Shown one piece after another: positions 61,427-64,000 of a stretch of DNA of 64,000 nt (its first letter is position 1; every line of letters begins with the position of its first letter). The position numbers were made by a program, and so were the translations under genes. This DNA comes from JAUWKC01 sp035529895. GTDB taxonomy: Bacteria > Planctomycetota > Phycisphaerae > Sedimentisphaerales > Anaerobacaceae. The notes beneath the pieces are model-generated. The model searched no databases. It was not told where the DNA came from and saw only the letters and a list, made by a program, of their open reading frames with translations. The stretch spans positions 73,144-137,143 of the forward strand of contig DATKVV010000083.1 of the NCBI GenBank assembly GCA_035529895.1. Reading direction: 5' to 3'.

Positions 61427-61977
61427 ACTAAACCGCCTGTTTTGCTGATTGAGTTAACGAGAGATATTATCCGTCTTTTGGTCGGCCTGTCAAACGTAGC
61501 AACGTTTTTTTGCTTCCAAAACAGGTTCGGCAGGCTCACTACTGGTTGGGTTTGATCCGGCTTCGCCATCCCGGCTTCGTGGAGCACTTCGCCGCGGCAA
61601 GGAGGCTTCGCCGCGACAGGTTGGGTTTGTTTGGGTTTGATTGGGTTTGTTTTTTGGGCGTCTGGAGGCAGTTTCATTTTTTGTAATCCTTTGTCAGAAC
61701 GGAGGTTGCGTTCATATTCGGTAGAGGCAAATTGGGTTTGTTTGGGTTTGTTTTTGGCGGGTCTGAAGGGCTCGTGTATTTTCATAAGTCTTTTTGGAAT
61801 AAAGGGTTTTGAATCCGCCGGAGGCGGACAAGATTGGGTTTGTTTTGCATAAAAGGGCGAATTTGTAGAGGCTTCTCGACAGATGTAGAGCAGCGATGGC
61901 AGCGGTCCCGGTGAGATAGCTGCCTTATAGGCAGGTAAGACCATCTCACGGGATAAATTTTGGGCTTGAGTGGACAT
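61423..61977 (-). CDS. Repeat-derived ORF, probably not a real gene
   Basis: 184 codons overlapping the HAD start by 4 nt. The middle is a run of KPKQTQ-type words produced by the TTGGGTTTG repeats on the other strand; no domain. Listed because the frame is long, but composition indicates noncoding repeat DNA. Confidence 0.2.
   Translation of the reverse strand: MSTQAQNLSREMVLPAYKAAISPGPLPSLLYICREASTNSPFYAKQTQSCPPPADSKPFIPKRLMKIHEPFRPAKNKPKQTQFASTEYERNLRSDKGLQKMKLPPDAQKTNPIKPKQTQPVAAKPPCRGEVLHEAGMAKPDQTQPVVSLPNLFWKQKNVATFDRPTKRRIISLVNSISKTGGLV
61546..61842. repeat. TTGGGTTTG interspersed nonamers
   Basis: Seven exact copies: 61546, 61621, 61631, 61641, 61732, 61742 and 61834, partly clustered as TTGGGTTTGTTTGGGTTTGA. 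Between them are unrelated GC-rich and AT-rich bits. Confidence 0.7.
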
Positions 61978-62380
61978 TGTAAGATCCTCAGTTTTCAGGG
62001 GTCAGGGGGCAGTTTTCAGTATTTAGTATTGAGTATTTAGCATTTTAGTTTGATGGGTATTATACAGGATTTGGGGTTGGAAGTAAAGGGAAAACTGTGC
62101 ATGCACAGAAATTCTAAATCCTAAGCTCTAAACCCTAAAGAAATCCGAAAATCAAATTTTCAAATGCGACAAACGAGGTTTAATCGCAGATTTTTTGGAT
62201 TTGGGGGAAAATTGGGTTTTTAGCGTATTTTTCTTTACAATCAGTAATAAAGATATATATTATAATTATGGTTTAGCGGAGTGGAAATAAGCTCCTCTAC
62301 CAGCCAGACATCACAATCACACCGCTTTCCATGGAAAAGTGACTCAGCGTATATAAAATGAGTAAATTGAGGTTTGAGGC
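61978..62380. other. AT-rich intergenic region before the KAP NTPase gene
   Basis: About 400 bp. Holds short phrase-like repeats (TATTTAGTATTGAGTATTTAG near 62019-62043; CTAAATCCTAAGCTCTAAACCCTAAA near 62112-62139), the promoter at 62234-62263 and a GGAG/CTCC hairpin near 62278-62298. No gene seen. Confidence 0.4.
62234..62263 (+). promoter_or_regulatory. Promoter of the KAP NTPase gene
   Basis: TTTACA at 62234-62239, 18-nt spacer, TATTAT at 62258-62263. AT-rich context lowers the weight. Confidence 0.4.
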
Positions 62381-64000
62381 ATGACAGAAAACAAGTATAA
62401 ATTTCTTAATGACAGACCAGTAAGAGAAGACACGATAGGTCACTACAAAATAATAGCAAACCAGTTATTTGATACGATACATTGTAATCTGGATAAGCCT
62501 TTTGTAATCGGCCTGTTTGGTTCGTGGGGAACGGGAAAGAGCTCAATAGTTGAAATGCTAGAATCGCGATGCGAGAGAGAGAGAAAAGGAAAGACAAAGG
62601 TTGTAGTGGTTGATGCCTGGCGACAAGACAAAGACATCTTTAACAGGCAGTTCTTGAAGAAGGTAGGGATGGAGCTTCTTGCAGAAACGGAGTTTGAAAA
62701 GGTTAAGGACGAGATTGAAAAAAAGACTACGGATAATCAGAGTAGATGGAAGCCGACCGAAGAAGCGGAAAAAGAGTATAAAAAATACAGGCTGTTTATT
62801 TTGTTCTTAATTCTTGGAGCCATTGTATATTGGTTCGTTACTAAAGAATATGAACAAGTATTTCCAGTTGGTACTGTAGCGGCAGGGGTTTTGGCATGGC
62901 TTATTGCAAGATACTTTCAATACTTATTGCCTAAGTATTCTGTTAGGACGGATAGTACAACTGTAAATGTAGCAGTTCATGATATTGATCATTTTAGGGA
63001 GGTTTATTTTGACAAGATTATTGGGAAAACAAAATTCGAATGTGTATGCATTGTAGTTGATAATCTCGATAGGGTGGAGGCCAAGGACGCGTTAACAATA
63101 ATACGAACACTAAAGACATTTATAGTGGACGCAAAAGAGGACGAAGGGACGGAAGAAGAAGTTGAAGAGAAATCATTAAATAAAGTTGTTTTTATTGTGC
63201 CTTGTTGTAAGGAAGAGCTCGAAGAGCATATTAAAAAATCTGAGGCAGTTGATGACGAGAAAGAGTTCCTTAAGAAGTTTTTCAATGTTTCTTTCAGAAT
63301 CCCTGAGTTTCGGGAGCAGGATGCATTTCAATACGCAAGAGGGTTGCTTGATAAAATGGGGTTGGATTTTGTCGAGAAGCATAAAAATACAATCTGCCAT
63401 ATTCTGAGTGAGGGATACGGAAAAAATCCAAGGAAAGCAAAGATATTTCTGAACAATTTTCTTATGAGGTACAATGTGGCGAAGGTATGTGAAGAGGCGC
63501 GCAAAATAGAGGCAGGCGTAATTACCGAACATCCGGACTGGCTGGCCATGTATATGGCAGATGAAGAATTAGGTACGGGCAGTCGATGTTATTTTAAACG
63601 TTTAAGCAGAGAGATTGATCCGGAATGTAAAGCTGCGATTAGGTTCCTAAAAAGAGCAAATGATTTTGATTTGATCAGCGATTTTGACGAATTGCTCCAG
63701 ATGGCACGCCGCAATGAGGAAAAATTCGCTGGTCGACTTTCTGAAAGGGCCAGCGAGAGTCAAGACATCATTGATGCTATATGGAGAAATATCAGCGTTG
63801 GAGATATTAGAAGTCAAGTCAACGTTATAGCGTCAGTTATTTGTGCAATTGAAAAAAACGCCTTGTGTCTTATGTTAATTGAACGGCCGGATAACTCAGC
63901 CATTCACGCAAAGACCAAACATGATCGGTCAAACCCGCGACCATTGCAGGTGTTCTCGACAGCCATCGATCATCGCGGTCTTGTACGCGAAGCGTTCTTA
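62381..64000 (+). CDS. KAP-family P-loop NTPase, 5' part (runs off the window)
   Basis: 540 codons visible from ATG at 62381, open to the right edge. Walker A GLFGSWGTGKSS at about 45-55, Walker B CIVVDNLDRVEAKDAL at about 224-238, two membrane segments (about 137-155 and 163-182) inserted between them, as in KAP NTPases (e.g. Kidins220/PifA type), and FRIPEFREQDAFQYARGLL plus GKNPRKAKIFLNNFLMRY further on. KAP NTPases with membrane insert are linked to membrane-associated signalling and, in bacteria, sometimes to phage exclusion. AT-rich and different in codon use from neighbours, which suggests recent transfer. Confidence 0.85.
   Translation, partial: MTENKYKFLNDRPVREDTIGHYKIIANQLFDTIHCNLDKPFVIGLFGSWGTGKSSIVEMLESRCERERKGKTKVVVVDAWRQDKDIFNRQFLKKVGMELLAETEFEKVKDEIEKKTTDNQSRWKPTEEAEKEYKKYRLFILFLILGAIVYWFVTKEYEQVFPVGTVAAGVLAWLIARYFQYLLPKYSVRTDSTTVNVAVHDIDHFREVYFDKIIGKTKFECVCIVVDNLDRVEAKDALTIIRTLKTFIVDAKEDEGTEEEVEEKSLNKVVFIVPCCKEELEEHIKKSEAVDDEKEFLKKFFNVSFRIPEFREQDAFQYARGLLDKMGLDFVEKHKNTICHILSEGYGKNPRKAKIFLNNFLMRYNVAKVCEEARKIEAGVITEHPDWLAMYMADEELGTGSRCYFKRLSREIDPECKAAIRFLKRANDFDLISDFDELLQMARRNEEKFAGRLSERASESQDIIDAIWRNISVGDIRSQVNVIASVICAIEKNALCLMLIERPDNSAIHAKTKHDRSNPRPLQVFSTAIDHRGLVREAFL

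Noticed and set aside
61423..61977. Repeat-derived frame as a Pro/Lys/Gln/Thr-rich protein
   Set aside because: Residues come from noncoding TTGGGTTTG copies; kept only as a low-confidence entry.

Overview
The window reads as a chromosomal segment of a planctomycete of the Phycisphaerae/Sedimentisphaerales type. This is inferred from gene style, not from a marker gene: there is no rRNA or tRNA gene in the window. The signs are secreted proteins ending in dockerin-like DLNxD...DFAxxxxxWL tails, many ECF sigma factors each followed by a one-helix membrane protein, an EF-P with a PGN tip, and LptF/LptG, mur and isp genes of a Gram-negative-type envelope.

Layout. 1-8.1 kb: the end of a DUF2490 outer-membrane-type protein, an Rrf2 stub plus TauE/SafE permease behind a near-consensus promoter, the LptG/LptF pair, then an HtrA-like protease and a large exported protein. 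8.3-16.5 kb: efp, a DUF4922 protein, hisG, an HhH-GPD protein and the rbfA-infB-nusA block, read leftward from a promoter about 350 nt upstream of nusA; that leader holds a strong terminator and looks like a structured RNA. 17.2-19.3 kb: a 5'-truncated Rhs/YD protein with a variable tail and an overlapping membrane protein (possible toxin/immunity pair). 20.1-24.2 kb: pyrF-murD, then an MNT/HEPN pair and two paralogous small membrane proteins, separated by two partial copies of the murD 3' end.

24.3-39.1 kb is the most unusual region: six consecutive leftward cassettes, each an ECF sigma factor gene followed (overlapping or nearly so) by a membrane-anchored protein. The membrane proteins share a short cytoplasmic head and a WRxIMKSxITKLA-like juxtamembrane motif, but each has a different extracytoplasmic part (carboxypeptidase-regulatory-like, helical, NTF2-like, or leucine-rich repeats plus thioredoxin). 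Five cassettes share an upstream promoter-like motif (TTAGAnTAAAA, then a TATAAG-like box after 17-18 nt), and most are separated by nearly identical GGCCGGGC hairpin terminators. This looks like one expanded sensory/regulatory family with autoregulation.

39-43.4 kb: a C10-family peptidase with LamG and split dockerin-like repeats lies between two homologous segments: a PilZ relic on the left, the intact PilZ gene and an orphan copy of the sigma promoter motif on the right. 43.4-48.3 kb: corrinoid adenosyltransferase, a Tat-exported TIM-barrel protein, ispD, a palindromic repeat and a GLUG-repeat protein. 48.5-52.8 kb: a cell-wall/division cluster murC-murB-ddl-ftsQ. 52.8-55.9 kb: two Cys-cluster proteins overlapping a second MNT/HEPN pair, a HEPN-like protein, and a DUF433/DUF5615 toxin-antitoxin locus whose toxin has an in-frame amber codon. 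56-61.4 kb: ilvD, two lipoproteins, a HIT protein and a HAD hydrolase. From 61.5 kb on there is repeat-rich noncoding DNA and an AT-rich KAP-type P-loop NTPase gene that runs off the window.
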